Shown here piece by piece: positions 34,554 to 43,154 of a DNA stretch of 64,000 nucleotides. Both the position numbers and the translations under genes were made by a program. The stretch lies in assembly GCF_943193215.1 (NCBI RefSeq), contig NZ_CALPDH010000005.1:62001-126000 (forward strand). The letters run 5' to 3'. Within the stretch, counting starts at the first letter, position 1, and every line of letters begins with the position of its first letter. The DNA comes from Acetatifactor aquisgranensis. GTDB taxonomy: Bacteria; Bacillota; Clostridia; Lachnospirales; Lachnospiraceae. The notes beneath the pieces were generated by a model. It ran no database searches. It was given only the letters and a program-made list of their open reading frames with translations, and was not told the origin of the DNA.

Positions 34554-35138
34554 ATGAACTTTTTGGAAAAAAGAATACTAAAAGACGGCGTTGTGAAAGA
34601 GGGGAATGTCCTGAAAGTGGACAGTTTCCTGAATCACCAGATGGACGTGGCATTGTTCCGGCAGATGGGGGAGGAGTGGAAAAGACGCTTTGCGGATGTG
34701 CCCGTCACCAAGATACTGACAATCGAGGCCTCCGGCATCGGCATCGCCTGCATCGCTTCGGAGTATTTCGATGTGCCCGTGGTGTTCGCCAAGAAGTCCA
34801 AAAGCATCAACATCGAGGGCGATATGTACACGGCGGAGGTGGAGTCTTTTACGCACAGATGCATCAATCAGGTCATGGTCTCCAAAAAGTTCCTGAGCAA
34901 GGAAGACCATATCCTGATTATCGATGATTTCCTGGCCAACGGCTGCGCGCTGCAGGGACTGATTTCCATCGTGTCCCAGGCCCATGCCACTTTAGAGGGA
35001 ATCGGCATCGCCGTGGAAAAGGGTTTCCAGGTAGGAGGGCGGACTATACGGAACCTGGGCTATCGCCTGGAATCCCTGGCCATTGTGGAGGGCATGGACG
35101 CGGAGACGGGGCAGATTATATTCCGGGAGCAGGAGTAA
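34554..35138 (+). CDS. xpt: Xanthine phosphoribosyltransferase
   Basis: A 194-aa purine-salvage enzyme converting xanthine and PRPP to XMP. Type I PRTase: the PRPP loop is ILIIDDFLANGCALQGLI, and the N-terminal FLEKRILKDGVVKEGNVLKVDSFLNHQMD is characteristic of Xpt. In many Firmicutes it is under a purine riboswitch; none is seen here. The gene follows the GH3 gene by 45 nt, so it is probably read from the same transcript. The ribosome binding site is weak. Confidence 0.93.
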   Translation: MNFLEKRILKDGVVKEGNVLKVDSFLNHQMDVALFRQMGEEWKRRFADVPVTKILTIEASGIGIACIASEYFDVPVVFAKKSKSINIEGDMYTAEVESFTHRCINQVMVSKKFLSKEDHILIIDDFLANGCALQGLISIVSQAHATLEGIGIAVEKGFQVGGRTIRNLGYRLESLAIVEGMDAETGQIIFREQE

Positions 35139-35203
35139 ACGTAACCCATGCCCGCCAAGCCGCACGGGAGGCAGGATGAAAAGGGGACTGCGGAACGTGT
35201 CCG

Positions 35204-35272
35204 GATAAATACCGGGCGGCGGAGGTCTGTCTGGAGGAATATGAGAAAGAGAGCACAGCTTATCTGTTTCAG
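35204..35272 (+). pseudogene. C-terminal relic of a GyrI-like effector-binding gene
   Basis: The frame reads DKYRAAEVCLEEYEKESTAYLFQ. It corresponds to KYWTAEVCLDGFQKGSTAYLF at the end of the protein at 25787-26878, and the DNA shares GGCGGAGGTCTGTCTGGA exactly. Nothing else of that gene remains. AGAGCACAGC (35250-35259) and GCTGTGCTCT (35273-35282) in this stretch form a 10-bp hairpin that may now work as the xpt transcript end. Confidence 0.55.
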
Positions 35273-35420
35273 GCTGTGCTCTTCTTGTCGACAGTATATA
35301 TCATATCACAAAAACCGCAAAAATTCAAGTCTGCCATTTCTGTCCGCAGGATGCTATAATCATCTTTCATAACAGTTCAGAAAGCGATTATGGAAGAATG
35401 TGAAAGAAAGGGGTGCTGTA

Positions 35421-37664
35421 ATGGAAAGAAACGATTTTCAGAAAGAAGCGGAGTACTTTCACAGAGTGGAGAGAATCATTCAGAACAAGCTGGAGAAACT
35501 GCGGGCGGCCAAGGCTCCGCTGCAGGACCGGCTCCTGAACGAGCGAAAGGAGATGTGGGAGGACAACCGGCATCTGATCCGGGATTTTGACGACGTTATC
35601 TTCCTGAACACGCAGGAGACCGCGGTGAAATCCGTGGAGAGGCAGCTGGAATGGAATGAAATCGAGATACAGCGGCACGAAAAAATGGAGAAATCCCCCT
35701 ATTTCGGCCGGGTGGATTTCGAGGACAGCGAGACGGGCAGCCCGGACGCCATCTACATCGGCATCTACAGCCTGACGGAGGAGGAATCCCACGAGGTATA
35801 TGTGGTGGACTGGAGGGCGCCCATCGCGTCCTTGTTCTATCAGTTCGATGTAGGGCCCGGCTGGTATGAGGTCAACGGCTATAAAACGGAAGTGGAAATT
35901 ACGCGGAAAAGGCAATATAAAATCGAAGACGGCCGTCTCCTCTCCGTGTACGACATGGATTCCTCCATGTATGACGACATTCTGGGAGAGGTCCTCTCGA
36001 ATGATTCCGACCATAGGCTGAAGGTCATCATCGGGAGCATCCAGAGGGAGCAGAATGCGGCCATCCGCAGCGACACCAGGCGCTCCTGCCTGATCTACGG
36101 GCTGGCGGGCAGCGGAAAGACCAGCATCGGACTTCACCGTCTGGCGTATCTTCTTTATCACAATAAAGATACCATAAAGTCGGAGAATATCCTGATCCTG
36201 TCGAACAACAACATATTCGGCTCCTATATTTCCACCATACTCCCTGACCTGGGGGAGAGGCCCGCGGAGACGAAGGTGTTCGCCGACATCCTGGAGGAGG
36301 CTATGGGGGAAGGCGTCAGGGTTGAGGATTATTATACCCAGCTGAAGCGGGTGGAGGACTTCGCGCAGGCGGCATGTTATGGAGAAGAGCGGATAAAGTG
36401 GCTCCGGGTCAAGTATTCGGCGGAGATGCTGCAATACTGCATTGATTATTTTGCGTCCTTTTCCTTCCAGATACCGGAAGTCCGCTACAAGGAGGAGGTG
36501 ATCGTGTCGCCCCAGTCCATTCAGGGCAAGCTGAAGACCAGGCAGTCCCTGCCATTTCCCGCCACTCTGGAGAGACTGAACTATCTGATCAAAAAGTCCA
36601 TCGAGGACTTCTTCCGGCTCCGCAGAGAGGAGATGAAAGAGGAGATATGCGATGACAGCATCGAGAATCAGGGGGAAAGCCTGTCCGAGAGAGAAATCAA
36701 TACGCTTTATAAAAGTAAAATGTACGAATGTATGAATACGGCCCGGGAGGAAGTGGCCAGGCTGAACCGGCTGGATCCGAAAAAGCAGATGACAGAGATT
36801 TTCTCCGGCTATCTGCAGCGGATGGGGGAGGGGAGCGAGGAGGCGGAAAGGCTGTCCGACTGTCTGGAGCGGGGAAGGCTCTGGTACGAGGACGCGCTGT
36901 TCTATCTGTTCATTAAGGTGCTGATGGGAGAGGTGAAACCGTTTGAAAATATCTGCCATATCGTCATAGACGAAGTTCAGGATTACAACCTGATTCAGCT
37001 GTACATCATGAAATATTTATTCCCCAGGAGCAATTTCACTTTGCTGGGGGATATTTATCAGACCGTCAATTCTTTGACGACAATTCGGGATTATGAGGAT
37101 TTCGAAAAGGTCTTCGGGGACGGTCTGATGCGGATCCGGCTCAGCAAATGCTATCGCTCCTCCAGCGACATCAACGCGCTGGCCTTTGCCCTGATCGGGG
37201 AGGAGGAGCGGCCCATAGAGGAGGAATACTCCTATTTTGAACGGGCGGTGAGGAAGCCGCAGTATGTGGTCTGCCGGGATATGCTCTCCTGCCTGGTCCC
37301 TCTGCTGGAACAGCTGGAGCAGTACCATTCCGTGGCGGTTATCGTGAACAGCGACGAAGAGGCCCTGAGGGTAAAATCCTGGCTGCAGGGAAAGAAGGAG
37401 GCACAGCTGATCATATCGCCGGAAGATGAGATGAAAGACAGAATTGTAATCATACCTCTGCTGCTCGCAAAGGGGCTGGAATTCGATGCCGTGCTATTGT
37501 TCGATTGTATCCATGGCAATGAGAAGGATGTCAATATGAGGCGCAAGGTGTACCTGGGATGCACCAGGGCCCTGCATGAATTGTACTTCGTGGAAAGGGA
37601 CGTGCTGCCGGATTCGCTGCGGGGGTGCGAGGAGTATATGGAAGTGAGGACTTTTGAGGGATGA
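35421..37664 (+). CDS. helD: RNA polymerase recycling motor HelD
   Basis: A 747-aa UvrD/Rep-like ATPase. N-terminal coiled coil (1-90), then a 1A domain with Walker A GLAGSGKTSIGLHR (K233), a 1B region, Walker B HIVIDEVQDYN, motif TLLGDIYQTVN, and C-terminal LAKGLEFDAVLLFD. HelD releases stalled RNA polymerase from DNA in Gram-positive bacteria. The ATG at 35421 has AAAGGGG 7 nt upstream and is preferred over the GTG at 35400. It stands alone and is followed by a strong terminator. Confidence 0.9.
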   Translation: MERNDFQKEAEYFHRVERIIQNKLEKLRAAKAPLQDRLLNERKEMWEDNRHLIRDFDDVIFLNTQETAVKSVERQLEWNEIEIQRHEKMEKSPYFGRVDFEDSETGSPDAIYIGIYSLTEEESHEVYVVDWRAPIASLFYQFDVGPGWYEVNGYKTEVEITRKRQYKIEDGRLLSVYDMDSSMYDDILGEVLSNDSDHRLKVIIGSIQREQNAAIRSDTRRSCLIYGLAGSGKTSIGLHRLAYLLYHNKDTIKSENILILSNNNIFGSYISTILPDLGERPAETKVFADILEEAMGEGVRVEDYYTQLKRVEDFAQAACYGEERIKWLRVKYSAEMLQYCIDYFASFSFQIPEVRYKEEVIVSPQSIQGKLKTRQSLPFPATLERLNYLIKKSIEDFFRLRREEMKEEICDDSIENQGESLSEREINTLYKSKMYECMNTAREEVARLNRLDPKKQMTEIFSGYLQRMGEGSEEAERLSDCLERGRLWYEDALFYLFIKVLMGEVKPFENICHIVIDEVQDYNLIQLYIMKYLFPRSNFTLLGDIYQTVNSLTTIRDYEDFEKVFGDGLMRIRLSKCYRSSSDINALAFALIGEEERPIEEEYSYFERAVRKPQYVVCRDMLSCLVPLLEQLEQYHSVAVIVNSDEEALRVKSWLQGKKEAQLIISPEDEMKDRIVIIPLLLAKGLEFDAVLLFDCIHGNEKDVNMRRKVYLGCTRALHELYFVERDVLPDSLRGCEEYMEVRTFEG

Positions 37665-37696
37665 GCTTTTGTGAGGCGCATTCCGCGTTATGATTC

Positions 37697-37738
37697 GCCG
37701 GCGGCGTTCCTGTCAGGCAGGGGGGCCGCCGGTTTTTT
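37697..37738 (+). terminator. Terminator of helD
   Basis: CCGGCGGC (37698-37705) pairs with GCCGCCGG (37725-37732), followed by six T (37733-37738). Confidence 0.85.
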
Positions 37739-37742
37739 GTAG

Positions 37743-38015
37743 GTGGCGGCGGGACTTTTGAGGAAGAGAGGGCTTGTGCAGAAGACCATCGCCATCAGCT
37801 TTTACGAGGCCATCGTAGCCAGCTCTAAGAAAGTCATTGGGCTGTATCCCAAGGAGAAGATTGGATTCGATTCCGTGGTGAGCATCTGCCCGGCTGAGAA
37901 GCTGGACATCATGATCACCGACTGGGACGCCGCCGAGACGGATCTGGCTTCCTTTGAGGAAAAAGGGATTGATGTCATCATGGTGGAGAAGGAGGAGAAA
38001 GTCCCGGAGACCTGA
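37743..38015 (+). pseudogene. DeoR-family regulator, C-terminal relic
   Basis: 90 codons matching only the end of a DeoR sugar-phosphate sensor domain: ASSKKVIGLYPKEKIGFDSVVSICPAEKLDIMITDWDAAETDLASFEEKGIDVIMVE. The HTH and most of the sensor are gone, and there is no ribosome binding site. Read-through from helD is blocked by the terminator just upstream. Confidence 0.6.
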
Positions 38016-38184
38016 AAGCTGCCTGAAATTGTAAGCTGCGTCTGCGCCCCTGTGGAAACAGATGGACGAAGAGGCAGAAAGCGGTGCGACGTAGTGCAGA
38101 GTATGGCTACGGAATAGTAATACAGAACAGCAATCCAGGGCACTTCGGAAACGAGCCCTGGATACGCTGTCTGCAATAGGGGCT

Positions 38185-38727
38185 TTAAGGCTCCTGGGCA
38201 AGCAAAAACTGTTCCGCGGAAAGGACATTGCCAAAAAGCACAGAATCATATATTTCCTTGCTGTGATAATGCTTCTTCTTTTTGTCGAAGCCATAAAGCC
38301 GGAGCCTGGACAACTCCTCCTTGATCTCTAAGATTGCTTTTTTGCATTCCGGCCTTTCTTTCAGCTGCTGCACCAGTTTATCTTCGGATAAAAGGGCAGA
38401 TTCGATTTCCTCACGATGCTTCCACCAAATATCGATATTCCAGCGCTCGCCATATATGGCAGTCTCAAATCCAAGGAATGCCGCCCCCTGCTCAACATTT
38501 AAGAAACCATCAAATCGAGTCGGTATCATCCTTTTAAGAATCTCTCCGGCCAGATCGTAATATTGGGAAGGACTGTATTTCGAATTATCGATGTAAAAAT
38601 CCAAATCGTTCCATGTCATGATTTTCGTTCGATAACTCCCAACGACAAATGCGTCTCCATATTTGCTTAAAAGGCTCATGAAATCGCTTTTATGAAATAA
38701 TTCGTCTGCTTTTTCGTAGATAGTCAT
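38185..38727 (-). CDS. Nucleotidyltransferase-fold protein
   Basis: A 180-aa protein with the NTase core VVGSYRTKIMTWNDLDFYIDNSKYSPSQYYDLA (G-S then D-x-D) and a later acidic strand RWNIDIWWK. The layout fits small antibiotic/toxin-antitoxin-like NTases; substrate unknown. GGGGG lies 7 nt before the ATG. It is flanked by relics on both sides but its own frame is intact. Confidence 0.7.
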   Translation of the reverse strand: MTIYEKADELFHKSDFMSLLSKYGDAFVVGSYRTKIMTWNDLDFYIDNSKYSPSQYYDLAGEILKRMIPTRFDGFLNVEQGAAFLGFETAIYGERWNIDIWWKHREEIESALLSEDKLVQQLKERPECKKAILEIKEELSRLRLYGFDKKKKHYHSKEIYDSVLFGNVLSAEQFLLAQEP

Positions 38728-39043
38728 ACACGCGCCCCCTCATCACAAAATTTGCTCATCACCCAACATCAGGAAAATGCAATGTTCAGTATAGCATGGA
38801 ATGATGAAATTGACAACTATACTACTGCCTTTCCAAACCGGACAGGAGATTTGCTGCAGGCATGGCTTATAGCATGCCTGCCTTCGGAAGCTGTCTCCTG
38901 ACTGGTGCCACGGGCCAGCTCCACGAAAAGTCCCCAATAAGATTAGCAGGAAAAAAGCATTAAAGTGTGCCTGGGGTGACAGCCTTGATATTCCCCTGCT
39001 GTGATAGTATAATACAGACAGGGAAGAAAGGGAACAATACAGC
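38728..39043 (+). other. Intergenic region with a consensus promoter
   Basis: No gene. TTGATA (38985-38990), 17 nt, TATAAT (39008-39013) form a near-perfect promoter reading into the truncated frame at 39044. Confidence 0.6.
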
Positions 39044-39244
39044 ATGGCTAAAAAGAAGCGGAAGCCGGATATCGTACTGAAGGACTACTGGAGGGATAAG
39101 GGGCAGTTCTGCGTGGAGAGCGGCTATGAGTTTGGCCTGCCATCACCTCAGCCGAAAAAATACAATATTTTTCACCTGTGCGGTTGCAGTCCAATGGCTT
39201 GTCTGCATGCAAGCTATTGTAATGCAGACAAGCCATTGGATTAG
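39044..39244 (+). pseudogene. Truncated Rpn-type nuclease start, cut by a palindrome
   Basis: The frame starts MAKKKRKPDIVLKDYWRDKGQF, like the N-terminus of Lachnospiraceae Rpn/PD-(D/E)XK transposase proteins, then diverges and runs into the palindrome at 39164. Strong promoter and ATG are kept but the body of the gene is missing. Assignment rests on only ~20 residues. Confidence 0.35.
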
Positions 39245-39269
39245 CAACCCACCGCACAGGTGGAATATT
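39164..39269. repeat. 106-bp long palindrome (hairpin element)
   Basis: TCCAATGGCTTGTCTGCAT (39190-39208) and ATGCAGACAAGCCATTGGA (39222-39240) are perfect 19-bp arms. Outside them CACCTGTGCGGT (39173-39184) pairs with ACCGCACAGGTG (39251-39262), and AATATT occurs at both ends. It has the form of a REP/MITE hairpin and is unrelated in sequence to the 4085-type element. No second copy in the window. Confidence 0.7.
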
Positions 39270-39282
39270 TTCGGGATATGGA

Positions 39283-39321
39283 GCCGCTTCCGTCGCTGCT
39301 TTTAGAGAGAACGGAAGCGGC
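39283..39321 (+). terminator. Hairpin, possible terminator
   Basis: GCCGCTTCCGT (39283-39293) and ACGGAAGCGGC (39311-39321) form a perfect 11-bp stem, followed by CTTTGTGGTT. Likely the original end of the truncated gene at 39044. Confidence 0.5.
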
Positions 39322-39427
39322 CTTTGTGGTTAGATTTTAAAAAAATAGGTTACAACCAATGCCGCGAAATCCGTACCTATAGATAGAAAGCAGCTTTCAA
39401 TCTACGGATACAAGGAGGGAAACACAT

Positions 39428-39985
39428 GTGGAAGACAACAGAATCGTAGAACTATACTGGGAGCGAAAAGAAGAAGCCATCCGGGAGACCGCCCTGAAAT
39501 ACGGCAGACTATGCGCCTATATCGCGGGCAATATTCTCTCAAGCCACGAGGACTGTGAGGAATGCGTGAACGACACCTATCTGGCCCTGTGGAACGCCAT
39601 TCCCAGCCAGCGCCCCAGCAGATTCCCGGCCTTTGTGGGCAGAATCGCAAGGAACCTGGCGCTGAAGAGGTATGAGTACCTCTCCGCGGCGAAGCGGAAT
39701 CCCGCCGCGGTCACATCCCTGGAGGAGCTGGGGGACTGCGTGTCCGGGGCGGAGAGCGTGGAGTCCGAAGCGGAAAAGGGACAGATAGAGCGGGCCATCA
39801 CGGACTTCCTCTGGCAGCAGAAAGAAGAGAAGAGGAATGTCTTCATCAGGCGGTACTGGTATTTCGATTCGGTGGAAAGCATCTGCAAAAGCACAGGCTT
39901 CACCCAGAGCAAAGTAAAGTCCATCTTGTACGAAATGCGGCAGAAGTTAAGAAAATATCTGGAAAGGGAAGGGTTTGGACTATGA
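39428..39985 (+). CDS. ECF-type RNA polymerase sigma factor
   Basis: A 185-aa sigma-70 protein. Region 2: AIRETALKYGRLCAYIAGNILSSHEDCEECVNDTYLALWNAIP; region 4: EEKRNVFIRRYWYFDSVESICKSTGFTQSKVKSILYEMRQKLRKYL. The start is a GTG with AAGGAGG upstream. It overlaps the next gene by 4 nt (ATGA), which encodes a membrane protein likely to be its regulator. Confidence 0.88.
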   Translation: MEDNRIVELYWERKEEAIRETALKYGRLCAYIAGNILSSHEDCEECVNDTYLALWNAIPSQRPSRFPAFVGRIARNLALKRYEYLSAAKRNPAAVTSLEELGDCVSGAESVESEAEKGQIERAITDFLWQQKEEKRNVFIRRYWYFDSVESICKSTGFTQSKVKSILYEMRQKLRKYLEREGFGL

Positions 39986-40593
39986 ATCAAAAGCAATTGG
40001 CGGAACACATCGGGAACATTGACGACAGGCTTGTCCAGCAGGCGGAGCAGATTCCGGATTACGCGGCGCTGCGCCGGGGAAGGAGAAGGCGGCAGCTTCT
40101 GGCCATGGCGGCGGCCCTGGTGCTGATGGTCACCAGCTTCAGCGCAGGCGCGATCGCCTTTGCCCGGGAAATCGTGGTGAAGGTGCCCATGGAACAGGAA
40201 ATCCTCATGCTGGAGGGAGTCAACCTGACGCTGATCTTCCCCGACAGCTGGGCCGGGCAGTACGCGGTGGAAAAAAACGGGCAGAACTATGTGGTCTACA
40301 ACCCCAAAATGCGGGAAGCCGTAGGCGAGGGAACCTATCTGCTGGACGGCGGCGTCCTGTTCACCATCGTCTGCTACGAGGAAGCCATGACGGAGGGGCA
40401 GTTTATAGAAAACGGTCTGGATTTCACCGCCTATCGGTATCTTCTGGCCACAAGTGATAGAACATATGTTCTGCATTATGCCAGCGATGTGCAGTACGAC
40501 CCGGAGGACGAAGAGCAGAGGAGCACTTATCAGAAAATGATGTCGGAGATCAAGGACATTCAATTCGTGGTGGACAATCTGTGGGAAGAGTAA
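39982..40593 (+). CDS. Putative anti-sigma factor, single-pass membrane protein
   Basis: A 203-aa protein: an N-terminal cytoplasmic part (1-40), a basic RRGRRRR stretch, one TM segment (LLAMAAALVLMVTSFSAGAIAF) and an extracellular domain (DUF4367-like outline: ANLTLIF...YVVYNP...GVLFTIVCYEE). Coupling to the sigma gene suggests it sequesters that sigma factor until an outside signal acts. Confidence 0.7.
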   Translation: MNQKQLAEHIGNIDDRLVQQAEQIPDYAALRRGRRRRQLLAMAAALVLMVTSFSAGAIAFAREIVVKVPMEQEILMLEGVNLTLIFPDSWAGQYAVEKNGQNYVVYNPKMREAVGEGTYLLDGGVLFTIVCYEEAMTEGQFIENGLDFTAYRYLLATSDRTYVLHYASDVQYDPEDEEQRSTYQKMMSEIKDIQFVVDNLWEE

Positions 40594-40634
40594 AATACCG
40601 GATAAACGACTTTTGCAGTAGATAGTGACAAAAC

Positions 40635-40803
40635 GGGCCTGTCTTCGATTATGTGGAGCAGCTGCGGGAGCGCAGGGAATTCCAGAACCTGAAAGGCCTG
40701 ATCTACTTCACGGACGGCTACGGCATCTGCCCCGGCCGCCCGCCGGCGTATCAGGTCATCTTCGCGTTCCTGGAAGAGGACGAAAACCGCGCCCCGGTGC
40801 CTT
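40635..40803 (+). pseudogene. C-terminal relic of a VWA-like (DUF2201) protein
   Basis: The frame reads GPVFDYVEQLRERREFQNLKGLIYFTDGYG...PAYQVIFAFLEEDENRAPVP, the end of the metallopeptidase/VWA-like proteins normally encoded after a MoxR-type AAA ATPase. The N-terminal bulk is missing and the frame runs straight into an unrelated gene fragment. See the MoxR relic at 43155-43290. Confidence 0.6.
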
Positions 40804-40805
40804 GC

Positions 40806-41650
40806 AACGGAGCCTCCAATGCTTTTGTGCTGCTGACCTCAGATTTTTTCCCTTTTTCTAAAACGCAATGTGCCGTGTTTAAGGGGACTGAGAGAAGTGT
40901 ATTTCTTGATAAACGCGAGTTTACAGGGCCGATTTATGAGCAGATTGAAGAAGCGACGACCTTTGTGCTTCGTAATATACGACTGGGTGCAATGATTGAT
41001 GGGCTGGTAAGAAAGGAATCCTATGAATTACCAATAGAAGCAATCCGCGAAATGATCATCAATGCGCATTGCCATCGCAATCTGGCGGATGATTCTTGTG
41101 TGCAGGTGGCGCTTTATGATGACAGGTTGGAGGTGACTTCTCCTGGCGGCCTTTATAATGGGATGACTTATGAAGAACTTATGAATGGACATTCCAAGCT
41201 CCGTAACAGGACGATTGCAAATGTTTTGGGGCAAATGGGGTTTGTGGAGTCATGGGGAACGGGAATCAGCAGAATTATAAAGGCGGCAGAAGATTATGGT
41301 CTTCCGGTACCGGAGTTTCAGGTTTTTGATGATATGCTTCGAGTAAACCTGTTCCGCAATTCTATGCCCATAAAAAAGGATAGAAACGGTGGAGAAGCAT
41401 CGGAGAAGCATCGGAGAAGCATCGGAGAAGCATTGGAGAAGAATTGACTGACACGCAACAGAAAATCCTTATCCTTTTATCAAAAGACCCACAACTTTCT
41501 GCTTCAAAAATGGCAGACCAGATAGGTGTTGCCAGGAGAAATATTGAAGCCAATATCAAAAAGCTAAAGGAGCGTAGAATCCTGATTCGCCACGGCTCTC
41601 CGAAAAAGGGGTATTGGGAAATAGAATATGAAGATACGGAACTTGATTGA
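40806..41650 (+). pseudogene. RecG-like/AlbA-type transcription regulator, truncated and frameshifted
   Basis: From about 40806 the frame matches the HATPase-like C-terminal region of AlbA/RecG-like regulators: EQIEEATTFVLRNIRLGAMIDGLVRKESYELPIEAIREMIINAHCHRN...LYNGMTYEELMNGHSKLRNRTIANVLGQMGFVESWGTGI. At 41391-41434 four copies of an 11-bp repeat break the frame; it continues from TTG 41444 as the winged-HTH end TDTQQKILILLSKDPQLSASKMADQIGVARRNIEANIKKLKERRILIRHGSPKKGYWEI. Removing one repeat unit joins the two parts in frame. The N-terminal AlbA_2 domain is missing. Confidence 0.65.
41391..41434 (+). repeat. 11-bp tandem repeat, four units
   Basis: GGAGAAGCATC occurs three times followed by GGAGAAGCATT. 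Because 11 is not a multiple of 3, unit number sets the reading frame between the ATPase-like part and the HTH part of the surrounding gene. Three units would be in frame; the four present are not. Confidence 0.85.
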
Positions 41651-42036
41651 AAACACACAAGGCGCTGAGGGATGTCTCTGCGAGCACGGTCTCAGCTTTT
41701 ACATCGAGACGGAAAAGCACAGGCTCCTTGTGGACACAGGGGCCACGGACGCTTTCCGGCTGCGCCCACAACGGAATCCTGAACATCCTGGACAGATACC
41801 GGGAGCTTTACGGCTCTGACCCCGATGCCGTCATCAGCGGGTTCCATATGAGCAGAAAGCCCCATTACAGCCAGGCGGATCTGGAGCTGGTGCGACAGAC
41901 AGGAGAGGAGCTGCGCAGACTCCCCGTCCGGTTCTGCACAGGACATTGCACCGGCGAGATTCCCTATCGGATTCTGAAAGAAGGAATGGGCGGGCAGCTT
42001 TCCTATGTACATAGCGGGGAGGAGATTCGACTGTAA
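41628..42036 (+). pseudogene. MBL-fold hydrolase with internal deletion
   Basis: The start reads MKIRNLIENTQGAEGCLCEHGLSFYIETEKHRLLVDTGATDAF, the usual N-terminus of small MBL-fold proteins of this type. Right after it, in another frame, comes GCAHNGILNILDRYRELYGSDPDAVISGFHMSRK...LPVRFCTGHCTG, the C-terminal part. The H-x-H-x-D-H metal site between them is missing. A deletion of roughly 120-150 codons with a frame change near 41757 explains this. Confidence 0.7.
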
Positions 42037-42194
42037 ACATATCGACTACAATTTCAGCCGACATCATTGCCCAACCAAACGGACGGTCAAGGGCCCTGTA
42101 CGAGACGGAGGTATAGAAAATGGCATTAAAGGACACCTCGCAGCCGGAAATCATAAATTGGCTGTAGGAAATAAAAGATAAGACGGAGGAATGT

Positions 42195-42680
42195 ATGATG
42201 CAGTTTGGATTTTCTTATGTCGGTTTGGGCTTCCTGCTGATGCTGTTTATCCCCAACATGATTTGGACGAAACACAAGCCCAGGGATTATGAGAAATACG
42301 TCGGAAACGAAAATAGAATCCTGTCGCTGCTGGAAAGAGTGGGCGAAGCGCTGGTCTGCTGCGCCGCCCTGACCTGTTCCGGTTTCAATCTGTGGAAGCC
42401 GGACTTGTGGTCAATATGGCTGGTCCTTGCCGTCCTGGCGATGCTCCTCTACGAAGGCTACTGGATTCGGTACTTCCGCAGCAGACAGGAAATGACGGAT
42501 TTCTATTCCTCTTTTCTCGGAATACCGGTAGCCGGAGCCAGCTTGCCGGTGGCGGCATTTTTCTTGCTGGGAATCTACGGCAGGAACCCGCTGATGCTCC
42601 TTGCCGTTACTGTCCTGGGCATCGGGCATATCGGGATACATCTGGCGCACAGGAGAGAAGTGTCCGAGAGGAAGCGATAG
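42195..42680 (+). CDS. Polytopic membrane protein
   Basis: A 161-aa protein with about five hydrophobic segments (YVGLGFLLMLFIPNMIW, LVCCAALTCSGF, WLVLAVLAMLLYEGYW, ASLPVAAFFLLGIY, LLAVTVLGIGHIGIHL). GGAGG lies just before the ATG. It is a conserved type in Lachnospiraceae without known function. Its frame is intact, unlike the relics around it. Confidence 0.65.
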   Translation: MMQFGFSYVGLGFLLMLFIPNMIWTKHKPRDYEKYVGNENRILSLLERVGEALVCCAALTCSGFNLWKPDLWSIWLVLAVLAMLLYEGYWIRYFRSRQEMTDFYSSFLGIPVAGASLPVAAFFLLGIYGRNPLMLLAVTVLGIGHIGIHLAHRREVSERKR

Positions 42681-42798
42681 CGGCGCGTTATCGCCAGTCC
42701 TGATACCCTTCGCTTGCGAGTCGGGTTACAATGAAGAAGGGCATTCGTGTGCAAAATTTTGTGAATGCAAGTATAAATATTGTGAAGGAGAGCGGCTA

Positions 42799-43095
42799 TG
42801 AAGGATGTTGAAAGATATGCAATACTTAGGAATTGTCGGAAAATAACTGCTGCAATTGCTTCAGGCAAAAGCCCGGAAATACAATAAAAATTGCCATAAA
42901 CTTGCAGCAGTTATTTGTAGACACTTCCTTATTATAATCGGGTATCTTGTCTTATGGTATGCGGGTGCGATGTTCAGCTTTTTGCCCTTTTTGGGCGATA
43001 GCGCCGTCGTGGGCTTTACCGGGCTTTTGATTGTGATTGTCATAGTGATATGCACCTGTTGGATTATTGACACAATCCAGAAAAAAGATAAGTAA
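42799..43095 (+). pseudogene. 64-aa membrane protein gene interrupted by a miniature element
   Basis: The gene starts at 42799 (GAAGGAG upstream) with MKDVERYAIL, is cut by the element at 42826-42931, and continues from 42932 as IIGYLVLWYAGAMFSFLPFLGDSAVVGFTGLLIVIVIVICTCWIIDTIQKKDK. Removing the element plus one TTA copy gives a single 64-codon frame without any other change. The restored product has two TM segments. The shorter frame starting inside the element (42856) is an artefact of the insertion. Confidence 0.7.
42826..42931 (-). mobile_element. 106-bp palindromic miniature element (copy 2)
   Basis: Starts TTAGGAATTGTCGGAAAA and ends TTTGTAGACACTTCCTTA; flanked by TTA on both sides. 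Its reverse complement aligns with the whole of 4085-4190, including internal blocks such as TTTCCGGGCTTT. It disrupts the gene at 42799-43095. Confidence 0.8.
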
Positions 43096-43154
43096 AGGAG
43101 CAATGGGAACATTTTCCGAAAAAGGAAAGACAAAACGGCGCATATGAGGGAAAC

